A stretch of DNA of 64,000 bases from MA-ANB-1 sp965216445 (GTDB taxonomy: Bacteria > Actinomycetota > Acidimicrobiia > Spongiisociales > ZC4RG35), in contig OZ244166.1 of NCBI GenBank assembly GCA_965216445.1, positions 2,545,531 to 2,609,530 on the forward strand. Reading direction: 5' to 3'. Below the pieces are notes generated by a model. It was not told the DNA's origin, ran no database searches, and worked only from the letters and a program-made list of their open reading frames with translations. Of this stretch, positions 39,246 to 47,994 are shown piece after piece (within the stretch, counting starts at the first letter, position 1; every line of letters starts with the position of its first letter). A program made the translations under genes and the position numbers.

Positions 39246-41927
39246 TTACGTGGCGCGTCGGGGTGGGGTCACCGGGGCAGAGCGGACCGAGACGAGAGTG
39301 AGAAGGCCGACAATGAGGGGCATCGCCAGGGCGAGAGTCGCCAGCTGCCACCACGGCACCGCCATAAACTGTGTGCTGACGCCACCAAAGACCCCGATAT
39401 AGAAGCCGTCGGAAGCCACGGAGAAGACTTTGACCAATCCGAGGCCCAGCGGTATAGCAAGGGCTGTGGCGATCAGGGTCTGGTAGCCAGTCAGCAGCCC
39501 GAGGAAGCGACGCCGGTAGTTACCCGCCGCCCCGACCGCAACTATGGTTCGAATCTCCTCGTCCACTTCGGCAGCCGAAACTGCCGTTACCAACGCTACG
39601 ACGATCAGTACGACAACGAGAGTGGCACTCATCGCAATCGCGTAGATTGCAGCATCGCTGAGGCCGAGATTTCCACCGTTGATCTCCAGGTTGAGAGTGA
39701 TCCACACCTCGCGCCATTGTTGTTCCGTCACAGGCTCTTCCGGGAACGCAAGAGCCATGGTTCCCCTGCTCTCTTCCCCAAACTCCGAACTCGCCAACTG
39801 CTCGGGAATCAGGACCCGTGGCATGGCAAAGCGCACCACAGGTACCGCGTACTCCACCGCTTCGTAGTTCTGATTGTTCAACTCGACATAGGTGTCTTTG
39901 TCTTCAACACCGAGAACAACAATCTCTCCGTCCGCTAGCGACGCCATTACTCCGTTGTGGCCCAGTGCCTCCGCCAGGTCCACTGATCCCACGGCGGCCG
40001 GCCAGGCACTGGATCCACCGAACCCTGTCGGAAAGTCCGTTTCAGTCTCCAGTGCTTCCTTGGTGTTCAACCTCAGGCCGAGACCCTCAAAGGTAACCAT
40101 TCGGTCCAACGGGATCACCGCTGCCAGCGAGGCAAGATCCTGATCCGTAACTCCTCTCGGACCGTTCAAAGCCTGGTCATACTGGCCGGTAACCACGATC
40201 TGACCCTCCGGCGACGGCAGTCCATAGATCAAATCACGCTCGGCCGAGGTTGCCGCCATTGTGAGATAGATCACAGGCAGGAGAAGGATGACCATGATCG
40301 CGGCCACCGCAACCGACGATCGTGTCCGGTTTCGTCCCGAATCCCGCAAAACCAGACGACCCGTGGCCGGGACCAGGTCAGACATCTTGGTCACACCGGC
40401 AAGGATCGGACTGGCCAACATGGCAACGCCGCCGACGACCAAAACGGACCCCACGCCAACGAGGAAGCCGGAGAAATTGCTGGTCGAAGCCAGCGCCACG
40501 GTGATGATCAAGGCGCCCAGACCAGCGCTGCCCAGACCTATAGGAACTACCCAGGGACGTGGAGAGGATGCGGGCATCCTGCCTTGCAGGGCTGTCGTGG
40601 TTGGGACTCTGGACGCGGTCTTCGCCGGGATCCACACGGCTATCAACACCGAAACCAGCGCTACCGCCATCGGGCCTGCTACGTCGAGCAGCCCCACCCC
40701 GACCCCAGTGACCAGCCGAGAGACAAACCGGTGGAGGATCGGGCGCCCGACCAACAGCACCAGGATGCCAAGCCCAGCCCCCGCGGCAGAACCAATCAAC
40801 CCGATAGTGAGACCCTCGCCCAAAACGGTGGTCTTGATGTGGTCCTGGGAGGCGCCCTGCGCACCCATCAGCCCGATCTCACGGAGACGACGACGGGTTC
40901 CGGCGGCGAAAGCAGCACCGGTAATGAAGGCGACTTCGACCAGGAGAAGAGCGGAGGCCCCTGTGGAAAGCAGGCTTGGATTGTCCTCGAGGCTCATCTG
41001 GTTGGCCCAGGCCGCACGGGTCTCCACATTGAGCTGGGCCAGTTGACTGAACTCGCGTCCCGATCCATAAGCCATTTCGATCGCCGTGTCCTGAACCACC
41101 AGGGAGGGATCTTCGTCAGGCGGAGTCGACCTGGCGATCTCGACCAGCTCTTTGATCTCCGATTCGGTCAGAAGCAGATAGATCTCGTCTGCGAGAAAGC
41201 TGATCTCGGCTGGCCTGGGAGTGACAGCAGGTTGGGGCCAAAACTGTTCTCGCCCGGTGGACCACCACTGCTCATGGAGTTGCTCTCCCACAGCCCCGGC
41301 TCCAGACCCGCCGATCAGCACCGAGGTGCCTCCCAGGTCAACATCGCCTGCTGCCGATGTCAGGGCGCCCGGTGCCATCAGAATGACTCCCTCACCTTGG
41401 GTCAGGGGGTGGCTCACCACCCCAACCACCGTGAGCGGGCCCGTTCCATACTCCTCGAAGTCGACCTGGTCCCCGACACTCACATCCAGGTTTTCCATGA
41501 CGATTGGAGACAACCCCACCTCGTCTTCAGTGTCGGGAAGTTCACCGCCAATATGGACCAACATTCCTTTCGTCAACGAGCTATTCATGTCGAGATCAGT
41601 AATCAGGGCGAATTGGAAGTCCTCGAGCCGGATCCCCGCCTCGCGAAACTCAGTTGTCTCGACACCAGCGTCGAGTTCGTCGAGTGTCCGATAAATCCAA
41701 TCAGCGACCCCCGGTTCTGGAGCGAAGAACTCGATGCGAGCATCACCGGCACCGAACTGCAACTGGGCTCGCTCTTCGGCTGTGAAAGTTGACGCCCGGA
41801 CCATGCCGGCCACGACCACTCCTAACGCCACCGGCACCGCCACGAGGAGCACGAGAAAGATGGTGCGTTTTCGATTGCGTTTCGCGTTCTTGTAGGCCAC
41901 CTTGTAGGCGGCAGTGCGGCCGCTCAC
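39246..41927 (-). CDS. ABC transporter permease, FtsX/MacB type
   Basis: 893-aa permease with two FtsX domains. An N-terminal helix follows the basic AYKNAKRNRKRTIF; a large outer domain (about 45-320) precedes the first three-helix FtsX block, a central pair of helices leads to a second outer domain (about 540-760), and the final block ends near residue 890. This layout is that of lipoprotein- or peptide-exporting, non-cargo-flipping ABC systems in Actinobacteria. The GTG start overlaps the ATPase stop by 4 bp. It is the last gene of the PadR-ATPase-permease operon. Confidence 0.85.
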   Translation of the reverse strand: MSGRTAAYKVAYKNAKRNRKRTIFLVLLVAVPVALGVVVAGMVRASTFTAEERAQLQFGAGDARIEFFAPEPGVADWIYRTLDELDAGVETTEFREAGIRLEDFQFALITDLDMNSSLTKGMLVHIGGELPDTEDEVGLSPIVMENLDVSVGDQVDFEEYGTGPLTVVGVVSHPLTQGEGVILMAPGALTSAAGDVDLGGTSVLIGGSGAGAVGEQLHEQWWSTGREQFWPQPAVTPRPAEISFLADEIYLLLTESEIKELVEIARSTPPDEDPSLVVQDTAIEMAYGSGREFSQLAQLNVETRAAWANQMSLEDNPSLLSTGASALLLVEVAFITGAAFAAGTRRRLREIGLMGAQGASQDHIKTTVLGEGLTIGLIGSAAGAGLGILVLLVGRPILHRFVSRLVTGVGVGLLDVAGPMAVALVSVLIAVWIPAKTASRVPTTTALQGRMPASSPRPWVVPIGLGSAGLGALIITVALASTSNFSGFLVGVGSVLVVGGVAMLASPILAGVTKMSDLVPATGRLVLRDSGRNRTRSSVAVAAIMVILLLPVIYLTMAATSAERDLIYGLPSPEGQIVVTGQYDQALNGPRGVTDQDLASLAAVIPLDRMVTFEGLGLRLNTKEALETETDFPTGFGGSSAWPAAVGSVDLAEALGHNGVMASLADGEIVVLGVEDKDTYVELNNQNYEAVEYAVPVVRFAMPRVLIPEQLASSEFGEESRGTMALAFPEEPVTEQQWREVWITLNLEINGGNLGLSDAAIYAIAMSATLVVVLIVVALVTAVSAAEVDEEIRTIVAVGAAGNYRRRFLGLLTGYQTLIATALAIPLGLGLVKVFSVASDGFYIGVFGGVSTQFMAVPWWQLATLALAMPLIVGLLTLVSVRSAPVTPPRRAT

Positions 41928-42643
41928 AGGATGTCAGCCGTACTCGACGGGGTCTTGGTCCTTTCCGAGATCCCTTCGATCCTGCCGTCGCGCAGCCGGA
42001 CCACTCGGTCGGCCCAAGCGGCGTAGGCAGGCTCGTGTGTGACCATTAGGGCGGCGGCCCCAGCGTCGCATCGGCTCCGCAGAAGCTTGAGGATCGACTC
42101 GCTGGTGGCTTCGTCGAGGGCTCCGGTGGGCTCGTCGGCGAGGAGAACCGACCGGGGCCCAACCAACCCCCTTGCTATCGCGACACGCTGCTGCTCACCG
42201 CCAGATAGTTGGTCGGGATAGCGGTCTTCCATTCCCGCCATTCCCACCTCATCAAGAGAGACCTCGGCCAGGGTTCGGGCCTCCTCGGGTTTCATACCGT
42301 CGAGTTCCAGGGGCAGGGAGATGTTCTCCGCGGCGGTCAGACTGGGCAGTAGATTGAACTGTTGGAAGACGTAGCCGACCGCAACCCGGCGAACCCTTGC
42401 CAGCTCACTCTTCGACATCGTGGCCAGATTCTCTCCACCCACTATCACCTCGCCGGCAGTCGGCTCGTCGAGTGCGCCGGCCAAGTTCAACAGCGTTGTC
42501 TTCCCTGACCCGGACCGCCCTGTAACTGCAACCAACTCGCCCGGCATGAGATCGAGGTCGATATTGACCAGTGCGTCGACACGTTGCGCCCCCTCGCCGT
42601 GTGTCTTGCCGACCCGGCGCATAGAGAGGATGGGCTCGGTCAT
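41924..42643 (-). CDS. ABC transporter ATP-binding protein, LolD/MacB type
   Basis: 239-aa ATPase: Walker A GRSGSGKTTLLN, Q-loop FQQFNLLPSLTAAENI, signature LSGGEQQRVAIARGL, Walker B VLLADEPTGALDE, H-loop VTHEP. These are typical of the MacB/LolD/FtsE subgroup that energises FtsX-type permeases. ATG 42643 overlaps the PadR stop (ATGA) and its own stop overlaps the permease start (GTGA), so all three genes are translationally coupled. Confidence 0.93.
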   Translation of the reverse strand: MTEPILSMRRVGKTHGEGAQRVDALVNIDLDLMPGELVAVTGRSGSGKTTLLNLAGALDEPTAGEVIVGGENLATMSKSELARVRRVAVGYVFQQFNLLPSLTAAENISLPLELDGMKPEEARTLAEVSLDEVGMAGMEDRYPDQLSGGEQQRVAIARGLVGPRSVLLADEPTGALDEATSESILKLLRSRCDAGAAALMVTHEPAYAAWADRVVRLRDGRIEGISERTKTPSSTADIL

Positions 42644-43212
42644 GAGGGCACCCCCCGGGGCTCCTTCGACGGTGATGTTGCAGCCTCGAGTGCGGAGGCG
42701 AGTGGCAGATCGTCCAGCCGGGACTCCACCCTGTCCAACCAGCGCAGCTCCGCCTCGGCCGACAGGATGAGCCGGTCAAGGTGCAGCTGCCAGGCCAGGT
42801 CTTCGCCACTGGCGTCTGCCTTGAGGGTGGTGTAGTCCTGGAGGAGGGTCATGGTCGAGCCTCGCTGCTTCTCGACGACCCGACGGGGATGCTCGACACC
42901 AGACCTGATCGCCATCAAGACCTTTAGCGTGATCTCATCCCTTCCGGCGGCCGCCAGCTCCACCGGTCCCGCCATCCAGATTTGCACCTCGGAGCGCCCG
43001 GCTTCGGTGATCGCATAGACGACGCGGCCCTCGGTGTTTGACTCTGTGGAAGCCACAAGGCCGTCACGCTCGAGTCGTTGCAGTGTGGTGTACACCTGTC
43101 CAACATTGACCCTCCATGTGTCCCCGGTGGTGGCTTCGAGATCCGCCTTGAGCTGATACCCATGGGCATCGCTCGTGCTCAGGAGGCAGAGCAAACCTTC
43201 CTTGAGTCCCAT
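42640..43212 (-). CDS. PadR-family transcriptional regulator
   Basis: 190-aa repressor. The N-terminal winged helix (GLKEGLLCLLSTSDAHGYQLKADLE-type start, then VGQVYTTLQRLERDGLVAS) is characteristic of PadR, and a C-terminal helical Vir_act-like dimerisation domain of about 100 residues follows (PadR-s2 type). It is the first gene of the ABC operon and divergent from an MFS exporter. Two tandem near-palindromes at 43232-43271 overlap its probable -10, suggesting autoregulation, with release by a drug or envelope compound exported by the ABC system. Confidence 0.9.
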   Translation of the reverse strand: MGLKEGLLCLLSTSDAHGYQLKADLEATTGDTWRVNVGQVYTTLQRLERDGLVASTESNTEGRVVYAITEAGRSEVQIWMAGPVELAAAGRDEITLKVLMAIRSGVEHPRRVVEKQRGSTMTLLQDYTTLKADASGEDLAWQLHLDRLILSAEAELRWLDRVESRLDDLPLASALEAATSPSKEPRGVPS

Positions 43213-43231
43213 CTAGTACACCCTTTCGCTC

Positions 43232-43271
43232 TACATACTCAGTATACACCCAAATTACATACCCGGTATGC
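43232..43271. promoter_or_regulatory. Twin palindromic operators of the PadR-ABC operon
   Basis: TACATACTCAGTATAC (43232-43247) and TACATACCCGGTATGC (43256-43271), spaced 24 bp (about two helical turns). The first contains TATACT on the minus strand, a likely -10 for the padR operon. The second is a perfect CATAC-CCG-GTATG dyad. They lie between padR and the divergent MFS gene, so both may respond. Confidence 0.7.
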
Positions 43272-43363
43272 AAGGGTCAAGCGGCCATTTGGGATTTGCT
43301 TCACGCCGACGGAAACCTGCTCCGGTTAACGTCTGTCGGACCCCGAGCTCAGGATGACGAACG

Positions 43364-44593
43364 ATGGCCAGCAAGCTTGGTCCCAGCTTTGACAAACTCT
43401 CTTTCGCTGCTGGGGTGTCGAATATCGGGGACGGCGTCGCCGGTGCAGCCTTTCCGCTTCTAGTCGCCTCTTTGACCCGGGATCCTCTCCTCGTCGCCGG
43501 TGCAACGCTGGCATCTCGGCTCCCCTGGCTGCTCTTCGCACTGATCTCGGGTGCGTTGGTCGACCGTATGGACCGCAAGCGGGTGATGGTGATCACCAAC
43601 ATTCTTCGGACTCTGGGAATCGTCCTCCTTGCCACGGCGATCGCCACCGATCGAGCCGAGATCTGGCTTGTCTACGTCATCGCATTTGGGCTGGGTCTCA
43701 GCGAGACCTTCTTCGACACTTCAGCGGAAGCACTCACACCAAAGACGGTCACCGACGAGCAACTGGCAGCAGCCAACGGAAGGCTGCAAGGGTTGGAGTG
43801 GGCTGGCAACGCCTTCGTCGGACCTCCACTCGGCGCCTTCCTGTTCGTGGTAGCGGCCTCGGTGCCCTTCTTCTTCGATGCAGCGACCTTCGCCATCGCA
43901 GCCGTGCTTATCGCCCTGATCCCTGGAACCTTCCGTAGCGAGAGAACCGAGATCACATCGATTCGAGCCGACATCGGTGATGGGCTCAGGTGGCTTTGGA
44001 ACCAGAAAGTGGTGCGGACCCTGGCGATCATGGCCGGAATTACCAACATGTTCACGATGGGGATCGTCGCGATTTTTGTGCTGTATGCCCAGGACATTCT
44101 TGGAGTCAGCGAGACCGGCTATGGCCTACTCATCTCTAGCCTCGGGGTCGGTGGGCTTATCGGAGCCGTCGCGGCACCGAAAGTTGTCGCCGCTATCGGA
44201 TCGGGCAACACTATTCGCCTCTCGCTTGTGATCCAGGTGTTGGGCACCGCGGCGTTCGCAGTCATCACAAACCCCATATTCGTGGGCGGTTTAATGGTTC
44301 TCTACGGTTTTCTCATTACGGCATGGAACGTCGTTTCCGTGACCCTGCGCCAGGGCCTGACCCCCGACGACAAGAGGGGCCGTGTTGCGGGTGCCTCCCG
44401 CCTTCTGTCTTGGGGTTCTCAGCCTCTCGGGGCGTTGCTCGGCGGCGTCGTCGCCTCAGCCTTCGGCCTCACCAGCCCATTCTGGATTGCAGCAGGCGCT
44501 TTTCTGATCGCGACGGCTCTCGTCTGGAATATCGTCTCCAACGAATCCATCGAGCTGGCGCGAAACGCCACGCAGGAAACCACTACGGCTTAA
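43364..44593 (+). CDS. MFS transporter, MFS_3-type exporter
   Basis: 409-aa, 12-helix major facilitator. The N-terminal half has LVDRMDRKRVMVITNILR, the motif-A loop between helices 2 and 3; the C-terminal half contains GLTPDDKRGRVAGASR, a second motif-A-like loop. It resembles macrolide/enterobactin-type exporters. The start ATG lies 151 bp from padR on the opposite strand, near the twin operators. Its TAA overlaps the convergent LCP stop within TTAA (44590-44593), leaving no room for an intergenic terminator. Confidence 0.85.
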   Translation: MASKLGPSFDKLSFAAGVSNIGDGVAGAAFPLLVASLTRDPLLVAGATLASRLPWLLFALISGALVDRMDRKRVMVITNILRTLGIVLLATAIATDRAEIWLVYVIAFGLGLSETFFDTSAEALTPKTVTDEQLAAANGRLQGLEWAGNAFVGPPLGAFLFVVAASVPFFFDAATFAIAAVLIALIPGTFRSERTEITSIRADIGDGLRWLWNQKVVRTLAIMAGITNMFTMGIVAIFVLYAQDILGVSETGYGLLISSLGVGGLIGAVAAPKVVAAIGSGNTIRLSLVIQVLGTAAFAVITNPIFVGGLMVLYGFLITAWNVVSVTLRQGLTPDDKRGRVAGASRLLSWGSQPLGALLGGVVASAFGLTSPFWIAAGAFLIATALVWNIVSNESIELARNATQETTTA

Positions 44594-45690
44594 GGCAGGT
44601 AGTCGGCGAACGGTCGTGTCGGAAGGAGCACCTGAGCGCCTCCAGGAGTCCGATAGTCTCGGACTCCGATCGAAAACCTCGTGACAGAACTCTTAGAGAT
44701 TCCGCGGTATTTCCAACCTGTCGAGACCGCTGATGCAAAAGACCAGGACGAGTCAAGACGAACCGACGCTGTGACGGCGGCCAGCTTATTCACGAGGGTG
44801 GTCGGGGAACTGAATCCTGAAGCCTTCCCGGCTAGTTGGAAGAGAACATCTTGCTGCCTTCCTTGCCTTGCGAAATCCGACCCTCCGACCGAGACCCACT
44901 CTTCACCACGTAGCTCTTCGCCATGCCGGGATCGAACCCAGGCCAGCGCGGTCTCCCCGCCGGCGGTGTTGCATCCGGTTTCCTCGATCAGAAGCTTCGA
45001 CTTGAGGTCTCTCGTTGGATAGTCCACACAGATGGTGATCCCTCCGAAGGCATCGACCACTGCCGCAAATCCGGAGAAATCGATCCGAGCGAAGTGATCA
45101 ATCGGAATTCCCGTGTAGTCCTCCACGAGTATGGCCATCATCTCCGGACCGGAGGCGAACCCCGAACACCCGCCCAGCCCGGCATTGAGCCGAGTGAAAG
45201 TCTTCTTGCACACGTTCCACACGTAGAGGTCGCGGGGAAGGCTCACCATGATCGGTTTTCCTCCTCCTGCGGGTTGTAGGGCGAGGACGATCGCGTCAGC
45301 TAGGTATCCGGACGCGTCCGTTCCTACCAGCAGATATGACTCGTGTGCTCCGTCGGGTATTGGCTCTCCGAACGAGTACGGGCTGAATTCCATAGGATCG
45401 AAAGGCTTGGTTATGTCGAAAACGGCGGCCAGCTCTTCCTGCAAGGCGACCAGGTCGATCTCTTCCTCCTGGTACGGGGTGGGTTCGACGAAGACCACTT
45501 CGCTGTCTGCAGCAGGGTCGACCGGAATCTCCTCCCGAGCTGCGTCCGGATTGAATTCCTCGCTGGCGACCGCGGCCAATGCGACGTTGACTTGATATGC
45601 ATAAAACGCCGCCACGCCCAGCAACACCCCGGCGATGACGGCTATCAACACCCTCCAGGGGTGAAACACCGCGTATTTGATCAGAGCCAA
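44590..45690 (-). CDS. LCP (LytR-CpsA-Psr) family cell-wall glycopolymer ligase
   Basis: 366-aa membrane-anchored enzyme that transfers undecaprenyl-linked glycopolymers to peptidoglycan. A short cytoplasmic N-terminus, one membrane helix (about 13-33) and an acidic spacer precede the LCP domain: LLVGTDASGYLADAIVLA, SLPRDLYV, FTRLNAGLG, GIPIDHFARIDF, DAFGGITICVDYP and WVRSRH. TTG 45690 is supported by TAGACT 7 nt upstream; GTG 45669 is possible. It has no teichoic or mycolyl-polymer genes nearby, so the polymer is unknown. Confidence 0.88.
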   Translation of the reverse strand: MALIKYAVFHPWRVLIAVIAGVLLGVAAFYAYQVNVALAAVASEEFNPDAAREEIPVDPAADSEVVFVEPTPYQEEEIDLVALQEELAAVFDITKPFDPMEFSPYSFGEPIPDGAHESYLLVGTDASGYLADAIVLALQPAGGGKPIMVSLPRDLYVWNVCKKTFTRLNAGLGGCSGFASGPEMMAILVEDYTGIPIDHFARIDFSGFAAVVDAFGGITICVDYPTRDLKSKLLIEETGCNTAGGETALAWVRSRHGEELRGEEWVSVGGSDFARQGRQQDVLFQLAGKASGFSSPTTLVNKLAAVTASVRLDSSWSFASAVSTGWKYRGISKSSVTRFSIGVRDYRTPGGAQVLLPTRPFADYLP

Positions 45691-45714
45691 CCCGAAAAGT
45701 CTAGAAAGTCCTGG

Positions 45715-46122
45715 TCAGGAATCAGCGGAGATGTGGACCGTGCCGGTGAAGATGCCGGCTACGCGGCCATCATCCCGGGTCACCTTGACGTGGTAGGTGC
45801 CCAGGGTCCGACCCCGCGACAGCTCGGTGGCGACAGCTGTCAACCGGTGCCCACTCTGGGCGGCAGCAGTGAAGACCATATGGGTGTCGATGGCAACGGC
45901 CCTGGGGCCCGCGGAGTTGGAAGCCAGTGAGAAAGCGCAATCCGCAAGCGAGAAGACCATCCCACCGTGACCGCCGCCGAGGAAGTTCAGATGTCGATCT
46001 TCTACGTCCAGAGCCACGATGAGCTCGGCGTCGTCAACGGAGACCAACTCGGCACCGAGGGCCTCGGCGTAGGAGTCGCGGAAGAAGAGATCCTTAACCC
46101 GTTCCGGTTTGAAACCCGACAT
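45715..46122 (-). CDS. PaaI-type hotdog thioesterase
   Basis: 135-aa hotdog-fold acyl-CoA thioesterase of the PaaI/YbgC group. The core is HLNFLGGGHGGMVFSLADCAFSLASNS, in which an aspartate in the central helix acts in catalysis in PaaI, then AIDTHMVFTAAAQSGHRLTAVA. ATG 46122 is preferred to GTG 46131 because TACGGT ends 7 nt before it. The substrate is not known; in other bacteria PaaI clears ring-hydroxylated phenylacetyl-CoA. It is divergent from purC. Confidence 0.82.
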   Translation of the reverse strand: MSGFKPERVKDLFFRDSYAEALGAELVSVDDAELIVALDVEDRHLNFLGGGHGGMVFSLADCAFSLASNSAGPRAVAIDTHMVFTAAAQSGHRLTAVATELSRGRTLGTYHVKVTRDDGRVAGIFTGTVHISADS

Positions 46123-46167
46123 CGCCGACACCGTAGCTGCTCAGAACCTCGTTCTCGACGCGAAATC

Positions 46168-46197
46168 GGCCACATATGGCCTCGTGTTCCTAAGGAA
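46168..46197 (+). promoter_or_regulatory. Composite palindromic element upstream of purC
   Basis: GGCCACATATGGCC (46168-46181), 5 nt, TTCCTAAGGAA (46187-46197), then AGCGAAAGAG, a tail shared with the glnA copy. It ends 27 nt before the purC GTG at 46225 and immediately precedes a TAGCCT -10-like hexamer (46211-46216), so a bound regulator would cover the -35 region. Confidence 0.75.
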
Positions 46198-46224
46198 AGC
46201 GAAAGAGTGTTAGCCTCCCGACAC

Positions 46225-47106
46225 GTGCTGTCATTACCTCACGTCGCCTCGGGGAAGGTTCGGGAGATTTACGAACTGGACCCCGACCATCTGCTTTTTG
46301 TCGCCACCGATCGGATCTCCGCCTATGACGTGATCCTCCCCCAGCTCATCCCCGACAAGGGGCGCGTCCTCACAGGTTTGAGCCTCCACTTCTTTGACCT
46401 CCTGGATACTCCGAATCACCTGGTCACCACCGATCTGAGTGGTGTGGACGGGATAACCGAAGAAGAACGTACCGAGCTACAGGGGCGGACCATGGTTGTC
46501 CGTAAAGCCGATGTAGTCCCGGTTGAATGCGTGGTCCGGGGTTATCTCTACGGATCTTCCTGGCGTGAGTATCGCGACGGTGGGGGGCCCACCACCGAAC
46601 ACCTTCCGTCGGGATTGCAGCTTGCAGACAAGCTCCCGGAACCGATCTTTACGCCCGCCACCAAAGCCACAACCGGTCACGATGAGAACATCACCGAGTC
46701 TCAAACCCGGGAGATTCTCGGCAACGATCTCTACGAAGAACTGAAACGTCGTTCGATCGATATCTACACGAGAGCTACCGAATACGCAGCCTCCAAGGGC
46801 GTGATCCTCGCCGACACGAAATTCGAGTTTGGCCATGCTGGAGACCAATTGCTTCTAATCGACGAAGTCCTCACTCCCGACTCCTCCCGCTATTGGCCGG
46901 TAGACGAGTGGGAGCCGGGCCACGACGTGCCCAGCTTCGACAAGCAATACGTCAGAGAATGGCTGGAAACCCAACCTTGGGACAAGAACCCTCCGGCTCC
47001 TGACCTGCCTGACGAGATCGTTGCCGGGACCAGGGAAAGGTATGTCGAGGCGTACGAAACCATCACCGGTGAGAGCTTTGAGGATTATCTGCGAGGGAGT
47101 CGGTGA
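46225..47106 (+). CDS. purC: Phosphoribosylaminoimidazole-succinocarboxamide synthase
   Basis: ATP-dependent ligation of CAIR and aspartate to SAICAR. 293 aa from GTG 46225: LSLPHVASGKVREIYELD, ATDRISAYDVILPQLIPDKG, VRGYLYGSSWREYRDGG and LADTKFEFG are SAICAR synthetase signatures; this is the longer, actinobacterial/eukaryotic-like size class. GTG 46207 would add six residues, but TAGCCT lies 8 nt before 46225, fitting a leaderless start. It heads purC-purS-purQ-purL, all overlapping or 1 bp apart, behind the composite palindrome element. Confidence 0.95.
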   Translation: MLSLPHVASGKVREIYELDPDHLLFVATDRISAYDVILPQLIPDKGRVLTGLSLHFFDLLDTPNHLVTTDLSGVDGITEEERTELQGRTMVVRKADVVPVECVVRGYLYGSSWREYRDGGGPTTEHLPSGLQLADKLPEPIFTPATKATTGHDENITESQTREILGNDLYEELKRRSIDIYTRATEYAASKGVILADTKFEFGHAGDQLLLIDEVLTPDSSRYWPVDEWEPGHDVPSFDKQYVREWLETQPWDKNPPAPDLPDEIVAGTRERYVEAYETITGESFEDYLRGSR

Positions 47107-47348
47107 AAGTCCGCGTTGAGGTGACCAGACGCCCGGTGATCGCCGATCCGCAAGGCACGACCATCAAGAGAGCCCTTCACGATCTGGACCACACCGCGGT
47201 CAGTTCGGTGCGGGTCGACAAGGTCTTCCATCTCGAAGTTGATGGCAACGACCCCGAGGTGGTCCGCGCCCAGGTCGAAGCCATGTGCCGTCAGGTCCTG
47301 GCCAACCCGGTCCTGGAAGACTTCGAAATCTCCGTGGAGAGCACCTGA
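47103..47348 (+). CDS. purS: Phosphoribosylformylglycinamidine synthase subunit PurS
   Basis: Small 81-aa structural subunit that bridges PurL and PurQ for ammonia channelling in FGAM synthesis. It starts VKVRVEVTRRPVIADPQGTTI and has the central LxxL helix (IKRALHDLD) with VRVDKVFHLEV, standard PurS features. The GTG start overlaps the purC stop by 4 bp. Its presence shows that the small-subunit form of PurL is used. Confidence 0.93.
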   Translation: MKVRVEVTRRPVIADPQGTTIKRALHDLDHTAVSSVRVDKVFHLEVDGNDPEVVRAQVEAMCRQVLANPVLEDFEISVEST

Positions 47349-47349
47349 A

Positions 47350-47994
47350 ATGACCGCCGCGGTGGTGGTCTTCCCCGGAACCAACTGTGAACACGATGTC
47401 GTGTCCGCAATCGAATCACAAGGTGGCGACGCAACTCTCGTTTGGCACAGAGAAACCGACCTGTCGGACTTCGATCGGGTTGTCTTGCCCGGTGGCTTTG
47501 CCCACGGCGACGCACTCCGGACCGGAGCGATCGCCCGGTTCTCGCCAGTGATGGCAGAGGTCGCCCGCATGGCGGAAGACGGATTGCCAGTGTTGGGAAT
47601 ATGCAATGGCTTCCAGATCCTCTGTGAAGCGGATCTCCTCCCCGGAGCCCTGATCGCCAATAGGGACCTGTCATTCATTTGCCGATACGTCGAAGTCGAA
47701 GTCACTGACACCCGCTCGGTGCTCACACAGGGTCTCGATCCTGGCGACCGTCTGCGAATCCCGCTCAATAGCTACGAAGGCAACTGGGTCGATCCAGGTG
47801 GCATCGGCCGTGTTGTGATGAAGTACACCGACAACCCCAACGGGTCGCATCTCGATGCAGCCGCCGTCGCCAACGACGTCGGAAACGTGGTTGGGATCAT
47901 GCCCCACCCCGAACGAGCCACCGATGAGCTCCTCGGGTCGGTCGACGGCATTGCCCTAATCCGGAGTTTTCTCAAGACACCCGTACCGGCATGA
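47350..47994 (+). CDS. purQ: Phosphoribosylformylglycinamidine synthase glutaminase subunit PurQ
   Basis: 214-aa class I glutamine amidotransferase supplying ammonia to PurL. Nucleophile Cys lies in GICNGFQIL; earlier FPGTNCEHDV and VLPGGFAHGD, and C-terminal GIMPHPERA provides the catalytic His/Glu. The longer frame from 47239 overlaps purS and is rejected. It starts 1 bp after purS and overlaps purL (ATGA). Confidence 0.94.
   Translation: MTAAVVVFPGTNCEHDVVSAIESQGGDATLVWHRETDLSDFDRVVLPGGFAHGDALRTGAIARFSPVMAEVARMAEDGLPVLGICNGFQILCEADLLPGALIANRDLSFICRYVEVEVTDTRSVLTQGLDPGDRLRIPLNSYEGNWVDPGGIGRVVMKYTDNPNGSHLDAAAVANDVGNVVGIMPHPERATDELLGSVDGIALIRSFLKTPVPA

Noticed and set aside
40584..41792. 402-aa plus-strand ORF opposite the ABC permease
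   Set aside because: Composition rich in Gln, Arg and His with no domain; the permease on the minus strand has clear membrane helices and operon coupling.
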